A DNA stretch of 64,000 bases, from NCBI GenBank assembly GCA_964608325.1, contig CAZSMX010000002.1, positions 1 to 64,000 of the forward strand. The letters run 5' to 3'. The notes below the pieces were generated by a model. The model saw only the letters and a program-made list of their open reading frames with translations, was not told where the DNA came from and did not search any database. A program made the position numbers and the translations under genes. Position 1 is the first letter of the stretch, and each line of letters opens with the position of its first letter. Positions 1 through 8,725 of the stretch are shown here, one piece after another. Origin of the DNA: CAZRVH01 sp964608325 (GTDB taxonomy: Bacteria > Patescibacteriota > Gracilibacteria > Peribacterales > Peribacteraceae).

Positions 1-4
1 CCAG

Positions 5-2734
5 GTGCTAGAGAAAGCCTACGACCCAAAGGCCGTTGAAGACCGCATCTACAAGATGTGGGAGGATAGCGGCGTCTTTACGGCGGATGTGAACAGCAAG
101 AAGGAACCGTTCACGATTTCCATGCCCCCGCCAAACGCGACGGGCACGCTGCACCTGGGCCATGCATCCATGCTCGCGCTTCAGGACATCTTCATCCGTT
201 TCGCGCGCATGCAGGGCAAGGAAGCGCTGTGGGTCCCTGGTACGGACCATGCCGCCATCGCCACCGAGAGCGTGGTGATCAAGAAGATCCAGAAAGAAGA
301 GAAGATGAAGGATCCGCGTTCCCATTACGGGCGCGAGGCGCTCGTGAAGCGCATCGCCGAATTCACGGAGGAAAGCCGCAGCACCATCCGCGGACAGATC
401 CGCAAGATGGGAAGCAGCTGCGATTGGAGCCGCGAGGCGTACACGATGGACCCGGCATTGAACCGCTGCGTGAATGAGGTCTTCAGCCTGATGTACAAAG
501 ACGGCCTGCTCTACCGCGGCGAAAGGGTGGTGAACTGGGATGTTGCCCTGCAGACGACCATCTCCGACGATGAAATCGAATACAAGGATACCGAGGCGAC
601 GCTCTACACGATCGAGTACCTCACCGCGAAGCAGACCGGAGGAGACCCTTTGTACGTCGCCACCAGCAGGCCTGAGACGAAGCTGGGGGATAGCGCGCTC
701 GTCGTGCATCCGGATGACGAACGCTACAAGCATCTCATCGGCAAGAGCTTCGAGGTGACGTGGCCGCGCGACCAGAAGATCACCGTGACGGTGATCGGGG
801 ACCATTTGGCAGACCCCGCGTTCGGCACGGGCGTTATCGGCTTAACTCCCTACCACAGCAAGATCGACTACGAGCTCTGGCAGCGCCACAAGGCGGAGAT
901 ACCCACGATGCCGCTGCATGTAATCGGCGAGGACGGCCGTATGACGGGCATGATCAACGGCTACGGGGGTATGACCATCGAGGAGTGCCGCGAGGCATTC
1001 GTGGCGGATTTGAAAGAGGTCGGACGCATGAAGGAGGAGAAGAAGTACGTGCAGCCGTTGTCCGTGTCCTACCGCAGCAAAAAACCGGTGGAGCCGCTGC
1101 CGAAGACGCAGTGGTTCATCGATGTGAATAAAAAAGTTATTCAGTGGAAGGGAAAGAAGCAGAGCCTGAAGGAAATCATGCAGGACACGGTGCAGAGCGG
1201 GATGATCGAGATCATTCCCGAGCGCTTCGCGAAGACGTACTTCCAGTGGATCGATAACCTGCAGGACTGGTGCGTCAGCCGCCAGATCTGGTGGGGACAC
1301 CGCATCCCGGTTTGGTATAAAGATGCGGATACGTACGTCGGAGTGACGCCACCGAAGGGCGATGGATGGACGCAGGACGATGACACGCTCGATACCTGGT
1401 TCTCCTCCGCGCTTTGGACCTGGAGCACGCTCATCGATCCCAAGCTCGCCGAGGACACCTCGTTGTCATTGGCTGATATCCTGACTGGCAGCCCGGACTT
1501 CAAGAAGTTCCACCCGACGAACGTGATGGAAACGGGAGGCGACATCCTGTTCTTCTGGGTCGCGCGCATGATCCTCATGACCACCTACGCGCTCGGCAAG
1601 ATCCCGGGTTATACCGAGGATCAGCGCATCCCGTTCAAGACCGTGTACCTGCACGGCATGATCATGGATCGCAACGGGCAGAAGATGAGCAAGAGCAAGC
1701 CGGAGACCGCCATCGATCCCTTGGAAATCATCCCGAAGTACGGCGCGGACGCATTGAGACTTTCGATGATCGTGGGCCAGAGCCCGGGCAACGACAGCCG
1801 TCTGTACGAGGAGAAGATCGAAGGCTACCGCAACTTCGTGAACAAGCTGTGGAATGCCACGCGCTTCGTCCTGATGCAGTGCGAGGCGGCGGGTCTGGAT
1901 GCGCGCGCGATCGGGGGTGTTGCGGTCGAAATCGACGGGGAGATGAAAATCTCCATGGCTGATCAGGCCGCCATCTACGAACTGGATGCGACTATCAACA
2001 GCGTGACGGCATCCCTGCAACAGTACCGTCTGAGCGAGGCGGGAGAGCGTTTATACAGCTTCGTGTGGGATTTCTTCTGTGACTGGTACTTGGAGCTTTC
2101 GAAGACGAACGGCAACCCCGTCGTCCTTGTCCATATCCTCCGCATGACCCTGAAAATGCTTCACCCGTTCTGCCCCTTCGTTACCGAAGAGCTCTGGTCC
2201 CATGTGACCAGCGGGGAGGCGATGCTGATCAAGGGCGTCTGGCCCGCTCAAAACGAAGAGTACGAGCCTCTCAAAAAGGCGCGCGATTCATTCGAGACTA
2301 TCGTCCAGGTCATCACCGCCATCCGCAAGCTGCGTTCGGACCAGAACGTGGAAGTCGCGAAGCAGGTTCCGGTCGTCCTGGTCACGAAGGCGCACAAGGA
2401 ACTTCTGGAAAGCCAGGCCGAGCACATCAAGCGCATGGGCAAGGTGAGTGAGCTTTCGTTCGGGGCCAAGCCCGATGACGCGGCCGCCGCGTTCCTGGAT
2501 GGCATCGAGGTGTACCTGCCGCTCGCGGGACTCGTCGACAAGGAGAAGGAAAAGGCGACGCTGACGAAGGAGAAGGAGAACCTCGAACGTTTCGCGAAGG
2601 GGATCGAGGCCAAGCTGGGCAACGAGCAGTTCGTGTCCCGTGCTCCCGCTACACTCATCGAGGAGCAGAAGCAGAAGCTCGCCGAGACGCAGGAGAAATT
2701 GCAGAAGATCGAGGAGCGATTGAAGGCATTGTAA
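5..2734 (+). CDS. valS: Valine--tRNA ligase (ValRS)
   Basis: Class I aminoacyl-tRNA synthetase that charges tRNA-Val in the cytoplasm. The HIGH-type motif HLGH is at about residues 50-53 inside PPPNATGTLHLGHA, and the KMSKS motif is near residue 560 (GQKMSKSKPETAIDP). An editing (CP1) domain lies between them, and the C-terminus ends in the Lys/Glu-rich coiled-coil arm typical of ValRS. The length, about 909 residues, is normal. Only four bases precede the GTG used here, so the true start may lie outside the window. No terminator follows on this strand; the hairpin just downstream has its T-run on the opposite strand. Confidence 0.97.
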   Translation: MLEKAYDPKAVEDRIYKMWEDSGVFTADVNSKKEPFTISMPPPNATGTLHLGHASMLALQDIFIRFARMQGKEALWVPGTDHAAIATESVVIKKIQKEEKMKDPRSHYGREALVKRIAEFTEESRSTIRGQIRKMGSSCDWSREAYTMDPALNRCVNEVFSLMYKDGLLYRGERVVNWDVALQTTISDDEIEYKDTEATLYTIEYLTAKQTGGDPLYVATSRPETKLGDSALVVHPDDERYKHLIGKSFEVTWPRDQKITVTVIGDHLADPAFGTGVIGLTPYHSKIDYELWQRHKAEIPTMPLHVIGEDGRMTGMINGYGGMTIEECREAFVADLKEVGRMKEEKKYVQPLSVSYRSKKPVEPLPKTQWFIDVNKKVIQWKGKKQSLKEIMQDTVQSGMIEIIPERFAKTYFQWIDNLQDWCVSRQIWWGHRIPVWYKDADTYVGVTPPKGDGWTQDDDTLDTWFSSALWTWSTLIDPKLAEDTSLSLADILTGSPDFKKFHPTNVMETGGDILFFWVARMILMTTYALGKIPGYTEDQRIPFKTVYLHGMIMDRNGQKMSKSKPETAIDPLEIIPKYGADALRLSMIVGQSPGNDSRLYEEKIEGYRNFVNKLWNATRFVLMQCEAAGLDARAIGGVAVEIDGEMKISMADQAAIYELDATINSVTASLQQYRLSEAGERLYSFVWDFFCDWYLELSKTNGNPVVLVHILRMTLKMLHPFCPFVTEELWSHVTSGEAMLIKGVWPAQNEEYEPLKKARDSFETIVQVITAIRKLRSDQNVEVAKQVPVVLVTKAHKELLESQAEHIKRMGKVSELSFGAKPDDAAAAFLDGIEVYLPLAGLVDKEKEKATLTKEKENLERFAKGIEAKLGNEQFVSRAPATLIEEQKQKLAETQEKLQKIEERLKAL

Positions 2735-2757
2735 AAAAGGGCGACGGATGTCGCCCC
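2733..2757 (-). terminator. Intrinsic terminator of the 2762-3313 gene
   Basis: Seven-pair stem GGGCGAC/GTCGCCC with a GGAT loop. The T-run (plus-strand A6 at 2733-2738) follows the stem on the minus strand, so it serves the minus-strand gene that ends at 2762 rather than valS. Confidence 0.75.
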
Positions 2758-2761
2758 GATC

Positions 2762-3313
2762 CTAATCGACAGGATCGTTTTGCTGCTTTTTCAGAAGAGC
2801 TTCTGTTTCCGCCACCGCGGTTTCGATGTCGTGGGTGTCGCCTACAATTACGCATTCCCCGCCGTTCGCCATTAATAAGTCGATAGGCGATGCAACCGGC
2901 AGTACGGCGCAGCGAAGAGGATCCTCTTTGCTGGGTATCCAAAAGCCGTTGCGGAACGGGTGTTCGCATTCCCATCGGAAACATCCCAGGTAGGATTCCG
3001 CCGGTTCGTAGAAGTACGCACCTTCCGGTATCACGTGCCCTTCCCCGGGAATCAGGAAGCCGACGGGGTCGTACGGCCAGATCGGTTTGCCGCAGACCAT
3101 GCATGCCACTGCCATTTTCGAGATGTCGGCATGCGAATAGTCCAATCCGCCTTCGTCATTGAGATTCATGACTACGCGGAACCGTTCGCCGAATGCGTCC
3201 AAGTACCCGACTCTCTTTGTCGGTGTTTTCGAGTATTTCGATACGTAGACCTTTCCGTATTTTTCCATGAACCAAAATCGCAGATCCGAGAATTTCTGCC
3301 GCAGTTTTTTCAT
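2762..3313 (-). CDS. Hypothetical protein with a CxxC motif
   Basis: I do not recognise this 183-residue protein. It has a basic N-terminus (MKKLRQKFSDLRFWFMEKYGK), a CMVCGKPIWPYDP segment near residue 70 that could be half of a zinc site, and a second Cys pair (LGCFRWECEHPF) near residue 110. There is no signal peptide or membrane segment. A purine-rich GGAAGGA lies about 9 bases upstream of the ATG, a fair Shine-Dalgarno. It converges on valS and has its own terminator, so it is probably a single-gene unit. A small cytoplasmic metal-binding protein is possible but unproven. Confidence 0.7.
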   Translation of the reverse strand: MKKLRQKFSDLRFWFMEKYGKVYVSKYSKTPTKRVGYLDAFGERFRVVMNLNDEGGLDYSHADISKMAVACMVCGKPIWPYDPVGFLIPGEGHVIPEGAYFYEPAESYLGCFRWECEHPFRNGFWIPSKEDPLRCAVLPVASPIDLLMANGGECVIVGDTHDIETAVAETEALLKKQQNDPVD

Positions 3314-3448
3314 AGATCCTTCCCCTTAAGTGTTTCATATCTCTTCTGTAAGCACCGTCACTATCTCCCGCAAGAGACAGTGGTGTGCGCACAAAATATG
3401 CTGTGAAAGAGGGGGACAGTATGACATGTATTCTTTACATATCAAGCG

Positions 3449-4648
3449 TCACTCCAACACGCTGTATCCCAATTCCGGTTTTAATTTTTTGTTGACGGGA
3501 AGCGCCGCGCCGAGGGTGATGACATCGCGGCCGAAGCGTTTGCGGATGGTGTCGAGCGACTGCTGCAGGCCTTCGTCGCGTTCCACATTTTCCGGTCCGT
3601 CGAAGAGGGAATATTGCACGGATCCGTTGGGCGTGAGGTTCCACAGCGCCATGCCCGCCTGCGTGTACGTGCGTTTGGGGTCGTAGCTTTTCCGGAAGCA
3701 GCGGCGGACGAAGGGCGTGAGGTACGCCTCGGTATCCAGCGGCCGCGTGAGCGAGCAATTGAACCCCGCGTGGCGGTACTCGCCGTCGCGCAGCCACACC
3801 GAGACGCCCTTGGCCATCATGCCCTGCCTGCGCATCTTGAAAACGCAGTACGACAGGTGCCGCAGGATGTGGGCCCACAGGATTCCTTCTTCCCGGGTCG
3901 CGCGAAAGCTGCGGGTGCGGGAGATGGACTTCTGGGGTCCGTTCTCCCCTCTGTGAACGGGGGAGAGGCACTCGCCGAGAAGTTCGCGCTGGATGTCTGT
4001 GCCGCCCCTGCCGAAGAGATCCTTGATCGTATGGCGAGGTGCCATGGCGATGTCCCAGGCCGTCGCCCAGCCGTGTGCCTTGGTGTGGACCTCGCGCTTC
4101 GGTCCAATGCCCGGGATGGCGGGTGCGGGACGGTCCTTCAGGAACCATTCCAGGTCATTCATCCCGATGGCCGTCACGCCCGCGGGCTTGCGGTACTCGC
4201 CGGCCATCTTGGCCAGGAGTTTGCTCGGCCCCACGCCGATCGAAACGGAAAGCGACGTCTGCCGCATGACCTCCTTCTGCAAGTCCTTCGCCCAGGCCTG
4301 CGGATCCTTCGGGATGCCGCCCACGAGCGACGCCAGGTCCATGTACCACTCGTCGATGGACATCTGTTCGATGAACGGACAGACGTTCTGCAGGACGGCT
4401 TCGATCTGCTCCGAGGCGACGGCCGTCTCACGAAAATCCGAGGGCATCTGCACGGCGTCAGGACACAGCGCCAACGCTTCCTTGAGGGGCGTACCCGTTC
4501 GGATGCCTTTGGCCTTCGCTTCGTAGCTGGCGGCGATTACGAAGCCCCCGCCCATGCCCATGGCCAGCAGGGGCTTGCCTTTCAGGTGGGGGTGCAGCCG
4601 TTGAAGGACGGACGCGAAGAAAGAGTCGGCGTCTACATGAGCAATCAT
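3449..4648 (-). CDS. dinB: Y-family DNA polymerase (DinB/Pol IV type)
   Basis: Translesion DNA polymerase of 399 residues. The palm carboxylates are visible: D6 in AHVDADSFFASV and D99/E100 in SIDEWYMD. A helix-hairpin-helix-like PAIPGIGPKRE segment follows near residue 180, then the little-finger domain. It lies just downstream of lexA in the same direction, the usual arrangement of an SOS operon, but the two are separated by a 0.4-kb unit with an S23-type gene and inverted repeats. That unit ends 16 bases before the dinB ATG and may affect cotranscription. No SD is obvious. The protein could equally be classed as UmuC-like; DinB fits the length best. Confidence 0.9.
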   Translation of the reverse strand: MIAHVDADSFFASVLQRLHPHLKGKPLLAMGMGGGFVIAASYEAKAKGIRTGTPLKEALALCPDAVQMPSDFRETAVASEQIEAVLQNVCPFIEQMSIDEWYMDLASLVGGIPKDPQAWAKDLQKEVMRQTSLSVSIGVGPSKLLAKMAGEYRKPAGVTAIGMNDLEWFLKDRPAPAIPGIGPKREVHTKAHGWATAWDIAMAPRHTIKDLFGRGGTDIQRELLGECLSPVHRGENGPQKSISRTRSFRATREEGILWAHILRHLSYCVFKMRRQGMMAKGVSVWLRDGEYRHAGFNCSLTRPLDTEAYLTPFVRRCFRKSYDPKRTYTQAGMALWNLTPNGSVQYSLFDGPENVERDEGLQQSLDTIRKRFGRDVITLGAALPVNKKLKPELGYSVLE

Positions 4649-4664
4649 TGAGACGAAGCGGGGG

Positions 4665-5096
4665 GGATAAGGGGTATGTATTACGTATTAAGGGGTTCGA
4701 TTTTGAACTGTTTTGATGAGGCCGTTGATTAGCTTGCTTACAGTGACTGTTCTTTGGGCATTCAGTTGGAACAGCTCATTAGTGATATAGCCGACATCAC
4801 GTGCAATCAGCATTTGATTTTGAACTTCTGTAAGCGAAGCAAGGGCAGTTGAATAGAATTGTGATTTCTCTTTCTTGAATTTTTTACTGAATCCTTCGGC
4901 AAGGTTTGACGATATGGATACTGCAGCCCTTCGAATCTGATCAGTTAATCCAAATTGCTCCTCCCGTGGGAAAGCCTTTGTCATCTCGTAAATTTTGATA
5001 ACTAATGCGTGTGCTTCTTGCCACGCTTTCAGCCCGGTGAAGGAGTGAATGGTAGCTGTCATAATCCCTTATCCCGTAATACGTACCCCTTAATAC
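4665..5096. mobile_element. Candidate palindrome-flanked unit carrying an S23/IVS-type gene
   Basis: The gene at 4688-5062 lies between imperfect inverted repeats. The best core is AAGGGGTATGTATTACG at 4669-4685 against CGTAATACGTACCCCTT at 5075-5091, which matches 16 of 17. Each arm repeats short words (ATAAGGGG, TATTAAGGGG). The right arm covers the lexA stop codon and the left arm ends near the dinB start, so the unit exactly fills the lexA-dinB spacer. Base composition is clearly more AT-rich than both neighbours. No transposase is present. Mobility is inferred from this layout and from similar gene-less palindromes elsewhere in the window. Confidence 0.55.
4688..5062 (-). CDS. Four helix bundle protein, S23 / 23S rRNA-intervening-sequence family
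   Basis: This 124-residue protein shows the family signature: LKAWQEAHALVIKIYEMTKAFP near the N-terminus, then FGLTDQIRRAAVSISSNLAEGF and a C-terminal helix that starts EVQNQMLIARDVGYI. The family was first described inside rRNA intervening sequences and is related to the accessory Avd protein of diversity-generating retroelements; its biochemical role is not settled. All four helices appear present and the frame is intact. It is AT-rich compared with dinB and lexA, and its ends lie within inverted repeats. No reverse transcriptase or variable repeat is seen nearby, so a retroelement role is not supported here. Confidence 0.85.
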   Translation of the reverse strand: MTATIHSFTGLKAWQEAHALVIKIYEMTKAFPREEQFGLTDQIRRAAVSISSNLAEGFSKKFKKEKSQFYSTALASLTEVQNQMLIARDVGYITNELFQLNAQRTVTVSKLINGLIKTVQNRTP

Positions 5097-5698
5097 TTTC
5101 GTACAACCCCCCGCACCACCCCCGCCGTCTGCAACTCTTCCATGGCGTACAGGTCCGGATAGGCGTCGTTCTCAGCCTGGAGGTAGTACTTGCCCTTGTC
5201 CTTGCGAAGTCTCTTCAACGTGTATTCGCCGTCCAGTACGCCCACTACGATGTCTCCGACACGGGGATTGGCGCCGCGCTCCACGATGACAAGGTCTCCT
5301 TCCTGGATGCCGGCGTTGATCATGCTGTCGCCCTTCACGCGCAGGAGGAATGTCGATTTCTTATCGCGCACGAGGTAGCTCTCCAGCGTCACCTGTTCCT
5401 CGGCCTGCTCTTCCGCGGGGGCGGCGAAGCCTGCGCGGATCGGGCCGAAGAGGGGAAGGATCATCGGCATGTGGCTGCCGCCGCCTTCTTCCTGGATATC
5501 CAGGATCTTGATGCGTCCCTTGGGGTCTTTTTCCAGGAATCCTCCTTTCACCAGCGCCGTCACCACCTTCGCGACCGCGTTCTTGCTGCGTACGCCGAAG
5601 GCCAACGCGAGATCAGACAAAGACGGCGAATAGCCGCGCTTGTGCTGGAACTCACGGATGTAGTTCAGGGTCGTGCGCTGGTGGGGGGTCAGTGACAT
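5090..5698 (-). CDS. lexA: LexA-type SOS repressor
   Basis: 202 residues. The N-terminal winged-helix DNA-binding domain (about 1-65, MSLTPHQRTTLNYIREFQ) is followed by an S24 peptidase domain. The self-cleavage site is Ala89-Gly90 in PIRAGFAAP, the catalytic serine is S125 in VKGDSMINAG, and the lysine is K162 in YTLKRLR, so autoproteolysis should work. Full family length. It has a good sigma-70-type promoter (TTGACA-17-TATCAT, 5727-5755). A CACC(6)GGTG palindrome overlaps the -10, and the half-site GAACGTAC is nearby, but I do not see a complete known SOS box. The stop codon is inside the inverted repeat of the S23 unit. Confidence 0.93.
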   Translation of the reverse strand: MSLTPHQRTTLNYIREFQHKRGYSPSLSDLALAFGVRSKNAVAKVVTALVKGGFLEKDPKGRIKILDIQEEGGGSHMPMILPLFGPIRAGFAAPAEEQAEEQVTLESYLVRDKKSTFLLRVKGDSMINAGIQEGDLVIVERGANPRVGDIVVGVLDGEYTLKRLRKDKGKYYLQAENDAYPDLYAMEELQTAGVVRGVVRKY

Positions 5699-5726
5699 AG
5701 GGAGTCAGTGGGGATGAACGTACACC

Positions 5727-5755
5727 ATGATAGGTGGACGATCGGACACTGTCAA
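5727..5755 (-). promoter_or_regulatory. lexA promoter
   Basis: On the minus strand TTGACA (5750-5755) and TATCAT (5727-5732) are spaced by 17 bases. A short palindrome, CACC-TATCAT-GGTG, covers the -10 and could be an autoregulatory operator; no complete GAAC-N4-GTTC box is present. Confidence 0.7.
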
Positions 5756-5814
5756 ATAATTTCGATTTTGCTGTCTACTGCGTTCATGTCGTGATCACAG
5801 TGGGAAATAGTGAT

Positions 5815-5976
5815 CGTCCCTTTTTGTCCCGCCAAAAAGGGACGGAAAAAGGCGGCCCGCGACCAAAGCCGACGCCGCCTGCCCCGCAGGCTCCGTTCCT
5901 CGCTGGCCGCGCTCGGAACGTTCGCCACGGGTGCTTACGCACGCGGGGCTTCCCCTTCACCCTCCGTGGTCGCGGG
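5815..5976 (+). repeat. Structured intergenic element, copy 1 (divergent)
   Basis: A GC-rich non-coding stretch that folds as follows. P0: CGTCCCTTTTT 5815-5825 with AAAAAGGGACG 5834-5844. P1: CCCGCGACCA 5856-5865 with TGGTCGCGGG 5967-5976. P2: GCCCCGC 5881-5887 with GCGGGGC 5943-5949. P3: CGTTCC 5894-5899 with GGAACG 5915-5920. P4: GTGC-TTAC-GCAC 5931-5942. The linker after P2 begins TTCCCCTTCACCC. The same order of stems recurs at 41235 and 52189 with different stem sequences. It fills most of the 405-base gap between lexA and the next gene. Short Arg/Pro-rich reading frames here are not genes. Confidence 0.75.
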
Positions 5977-6103
5977 ATGCCTGCAGGCTCTGATTTTGAT
6001 AGATCAATGAATCGCGTCGAACGAGGGCTCCGCCCGAAGTGGAGACGCACCTTGCCGAAAAGATAGCCCATGAAAGAAAAACCGGAGGTTTGTCTTTCAT
6101 GAA

Positions 6104-7024
6104 TTAAATATCTCCCACCTCAATCACATCCAAATCCTTCTTCTTCATCAATTCGATGTACGTGATCGTCCACACTGCGATCTTGAACGCGTGCAGGTAG
6201 GCGAAGAAGTAGCTTGCGACAACGGTCAGTACCACGCCGATGATGCCCGCCAGGATGTAGCTGGCCGTGGTGGACAGGAACAGTGTCAGGAGGAATCCGA
6301 TGCCGATGACGATGCCTGGAATGATGATGACCATGAGCGCATTCAAGAGGATGCGGATGGAGATCACCAAGAGGAGGAGCAGCAGGAACATCACCTGCTT
6401 CAAGTGGCTCACGATCAGCTTGAAGCTGCGGGCGATGGCCTGGAAAATGCCGAGCTTCTGGATCACCACCCCTTCCTCCGCGAAGCTGAAGGAGAACTTC
6501 AGGATGTTCATGGCGCAGAAGATGATCAGGAGGAGTCCGACGAGCCCGAATTTGACGGATCCGTCGATATAGCGGAGGGTGAGGGAGATCGCAGACGTAA
6601 GGGTCGTGACGCTGCTCAGGAACAGGAATTCGTGGATCGCGAAGAGCGGGAAGAAGTTGTACAGGCCCATCACCAACCCGCCCTCGGGGTTCTTCTCGCC
6701 GTTGTACGATTTGGCCGTGAGGCCGATGACGGCGCCGAGGCACAGGTGCGGCAGGAAGAATTCGATGACGAGCAGCAGCAGGAAGAGGATGACGACGACC
6801 GTGGTCACCGTCATGCCCGTATGTTCGTACAGGAGGATGACGTCGTCGAAGAGGCCCGCCTGGTGGCCCGAGATGAAATAGCTGTAGGCGAAGTAGGCCT
6901 GGTAGCCGAACAGCTTGATGTTCAGGAGTGTTTCCAGGAGGGACGAGACGAACGACCAGCGGCGGATCAGCGGCTCGCGCGTCGTGATTGCCCAGGCCTC
7001 TGCGATGATCTCCCGTGGAGTCAT
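6104..7024 (-). CDS. Polytopic membrane protein, function unknown
   Basis: 306 residues with about six to seven hydrophobic segments, for example VTTVVVILFLLLLVIEFFLP near 75-95 and MFLLLLLLVISIRILLNALM near 210-230. The N-terminus MTPREIIAEAWAITTREP is a soluble amphipathic stretch. Its ATG overlaps the stop of the LCP-family gene (7021-7024, ATGA type), so the two are probably translationally coupled. This placement hints at a cell-envelope role. I cannot assign a family. It could be a DUF975-like or glycerophosphoryl-phosphodiesterase-type membrane domain, but that is only a resemblance in topology. Confidence 0.75.
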   Translation of the reverse strand: MTPREIIAEAWAITTREPLIRRWSFVSSLLETLLNIKLFGYQAYFAYSYFISGHQAGLFDDVILLYEHTGMTVTTVVVILFLLLLVIEFFLPHLCLGAVIGLTAKSYNGEKNPEGGLVMGLYNFFPLFAIHEFLFLSSVTTLTSAISLTLRYIDGSVKFGLVGLLLIIFCAMNILKFSFSFAEEGVVIQKLGIFQAIARSFKLIVSHLKQVMFLLLLLLVISIRILLNALMVIIIPGIVIGIGFLLTLFLSTTASYILAGIIGVVLTVVASYFFAYLHAFKIAVWTITYIELMKKKDLDVIEVGDI

Positions 7025-8580
7025 TGGTCGGTTGTTGGGGGTTCGGGTTCCGCCAGAAGCGTGGCCAGCGGGGTGAAGACGTAATCCTTGCCCAGTGTAA
7101 CGGTGATCGGCAGCGTTGTCCCGGTTGCCGTTACCACTCCCTCGTCATCCATGAGGGGATTGAGGGGGATACTTAGAATCTCCGACAGGAATTCGGCATT
7201 CTTCTTGTCGCGTTCGTAGGCGTCGATGAACGACGTTTCACTCTTTTCCTCCGTCGGGGCGTTTTCCATCTCTCCTACGGTGAAGCCGTAACGGATCAAC
7301 TCGCTTCCGAGGGCGCGTGATGATCCCGCAGGAGCGCCTGCATTCAGCACGTCGATCATCGATGGATTCAGGAAGGGCGTACGTGTGTCTATGAACAATT
7401 TCACGAGCGTGCGGATCGGCTCCCACCCTTCGCGGTCGCCGGACGTCGCCTGGGGGAGCAGGATGGCTGCGCCGCCAAAGAGTTCGCGTGGCGGGGGATA
7501 GAGGAATCCTCCCGGTCCGTAGCCGTCACGGATATTCATGGTAAGAAGCCCATCACGGTTCAGGTCTTGGCCCATTCCGGCCAACGAGAGAAGCTCGCGG
7601 AAGGTCATGCTCGTTTCCACATGGTCCTGCATGATATTCATGAGAGATACGATCTGGTCGGGTTTCGTAAGCAGGCCCTGGGTCTTCACCTTGTCACCAA
7701 AGGCCTTCAGGATCATCTGTTGGCGGCGGCTGCGGTCGAAGTCGCTCGTGGAGTGGCGGCTGCGCGCGTATTTCAGGGCGGTCTCGCCGTCCAACGTCTG
7801 CAGTCCCGCGCTGATGGCGAACGTCTGGTAACTGTAGTTCGGGCCCGGGTACTGCGTATCCACCAGTCCTTGCGGAACATCCACCTCGATGCCGCCGATC
7901 GCGTCCACCGCCTGCACGAATCCGATGAAGTCCACCTTGATGGTGTGATGGATCTGTATGTTCAGAAGCGTGCCCAGTTGGTCGGCCAATTCGCGCATGG
8001 CGATCTGCGACGCTGCGGAGCGCTCCATCTTGTCCGGTCCGAATTCCAGCGCACGGCGGTAGTTCCAGTATTGTTCGTTGATGCGGCCCGGCTGCATCTT
8101 GCCGCCCGGTTTGGTGAGGTACAGATCGCGCGGAATGGAGAGCATAGCCACGCTCCTGGTCTTCGGGTCGATGCTCGCGATCATCATCGTATCGGTCAGG
8201 TCAGCGCCCTGGTGGCCTTCGTCCCCTTGGCCGAGCAGGAGGATGTTCGTGTGTCCGTATGCATCCTTCGGCAGCGGCGTTCCCGCCATGCCCGTAATGG
8301 TGTGCAGGCTCAGGATTTTCAAAGACACCAGCGCCTTCACGGTGCCTGCGAACAGGATGGCGGCGCACAGTACCGTCGTCAGGATCACGAGGATCCTCTT
8401 CAGCACGTTCGTGCGCTTGATTTCCTTTTCCGCCTCGGCCTTTTTTGCCTTCTTGTTATCCCAGTGGTTCTTGAGTCCGATGATGGGCGCCGCAATCCAT
8501 GCTCCTTTCTTCAATATCGAAGACAACGGCACCTTGGGCCGTTTTTTGTCCTCTGCCAAACGACGTACCTGGAAGGACAT
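7021..8580 (-). CDS. LytR-CpsA-Psr (LCP) family cell-wall protein
   Basis: 519 residues. A basic cytoplasmic N-terminus is followed by one membrane segment near residues 62-84 (VLKRILVILTTVLCAAILFA) and the extracellular LCP domain: NILLLGQGDEGHQGADLTD, MLSIPRDLYL, and YARSRHSTSDFDRSRRQQ, which holds the phosphate-contacting Arg residues. The C-terminal part with SSRALGSELIRYGFTV resembles the LytR_C domain. LCP proteins transfer undecaprenyl-linked glycopolymers to peptidoglycan or to surface proteins. The minus-strand motif TACACT ends six bases before the ATG, the same arrangement as at the 19980 start, which suggests a leaderless mRNA. Confidence 0.92.
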   Translation of the reverse strand: MSFQVRRLAEDKKRPKVPLSSILKKGAWIAAPIIGLKNHWDNKKAKKAEAEKEIKRTNVLKRILVILTTVLCAAILFAGTVKALVSLKILSLHTITGMAGTPLPKDAYGHTNILLLGQGDEGHQGADLTDTMMIASIDPKTRSVAMLSIPRDLYLTKPGGKMQPGRINEQYWNYRRALEFGPDKMERSAASQIAMRELADQLGTLLNIQIHHTIKVDFIGFVQAVDAIGGIEVDVPQGLVDTQYPGPNYSYQTFAISAGLQTLDGETALKYARSRHSTSDFDRSRRQQMILKAFGDKVKTQGLLTKPDQIVSLMNIMQDHVETSMTFRELLSLAGMGQDLNRDGLLTMNIRDGYGPGGFLYPPPRELFGGAAILLPQATSGDREGWEPIRTLVKLFIDTRTPFLNPSMIDVLNAGAPAGSSRALGSELIRYGFTVGEMENAPTEEKSETSFIDAYERDKKNAEFLSEILSIPLNPLMDDEGVVTATGTTLPITVTLGKDYVFTPLATLLAEPEPPTTDQ

Positions 8581-8649
8581 GGGCGGAGTGTAGCAAAAAG
8601 TTGATCAATCACAGAGGATTTTTTCAGATTTTCTTGACCAGATAGCGAA

Positions 8650-8725
8650 AATGACCAATCAACAATAAACAATATCCAGCGATGGAATCGCATTGGTGAT
8701 TGGTCATCGGTCATTGATTATTTCC
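8650..8725. repeat. AT-rich palindromic word repeat
   Basis: TGACCAATCA at 8652-8661 pairs with TGATTGGTCA at 8697-8706, with further near-repeats (CAATCAACAATAAACAAT, GGTCATCGGTCATTGATT) in each arm. It resembles the palindromes at 18722 and 27925. Its right arm supplies the -35 box of the downstream dehydrogenase gene. Confidence 0.65.

Noticed and set aside
4665..5096. Diversity-generating retroelement
   Set aside because: The S23-type protein resembles Avd, but no reverse transcriptase, template repeat or variable repeat is near.
5715..5730. SOS box upstream of lexA
   Set aside because: Only a half-site (GAACGTAC) of the GAAC-N4-GTTC type is present, so I do not call an operator.
5734..6071. 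Arg/Pro-rich short reading frames between lexA and the membrane protein
   Set aside because: They lie inside the structured element, where stem pairing explains the sequence; the frames are not shared by the other two copies.
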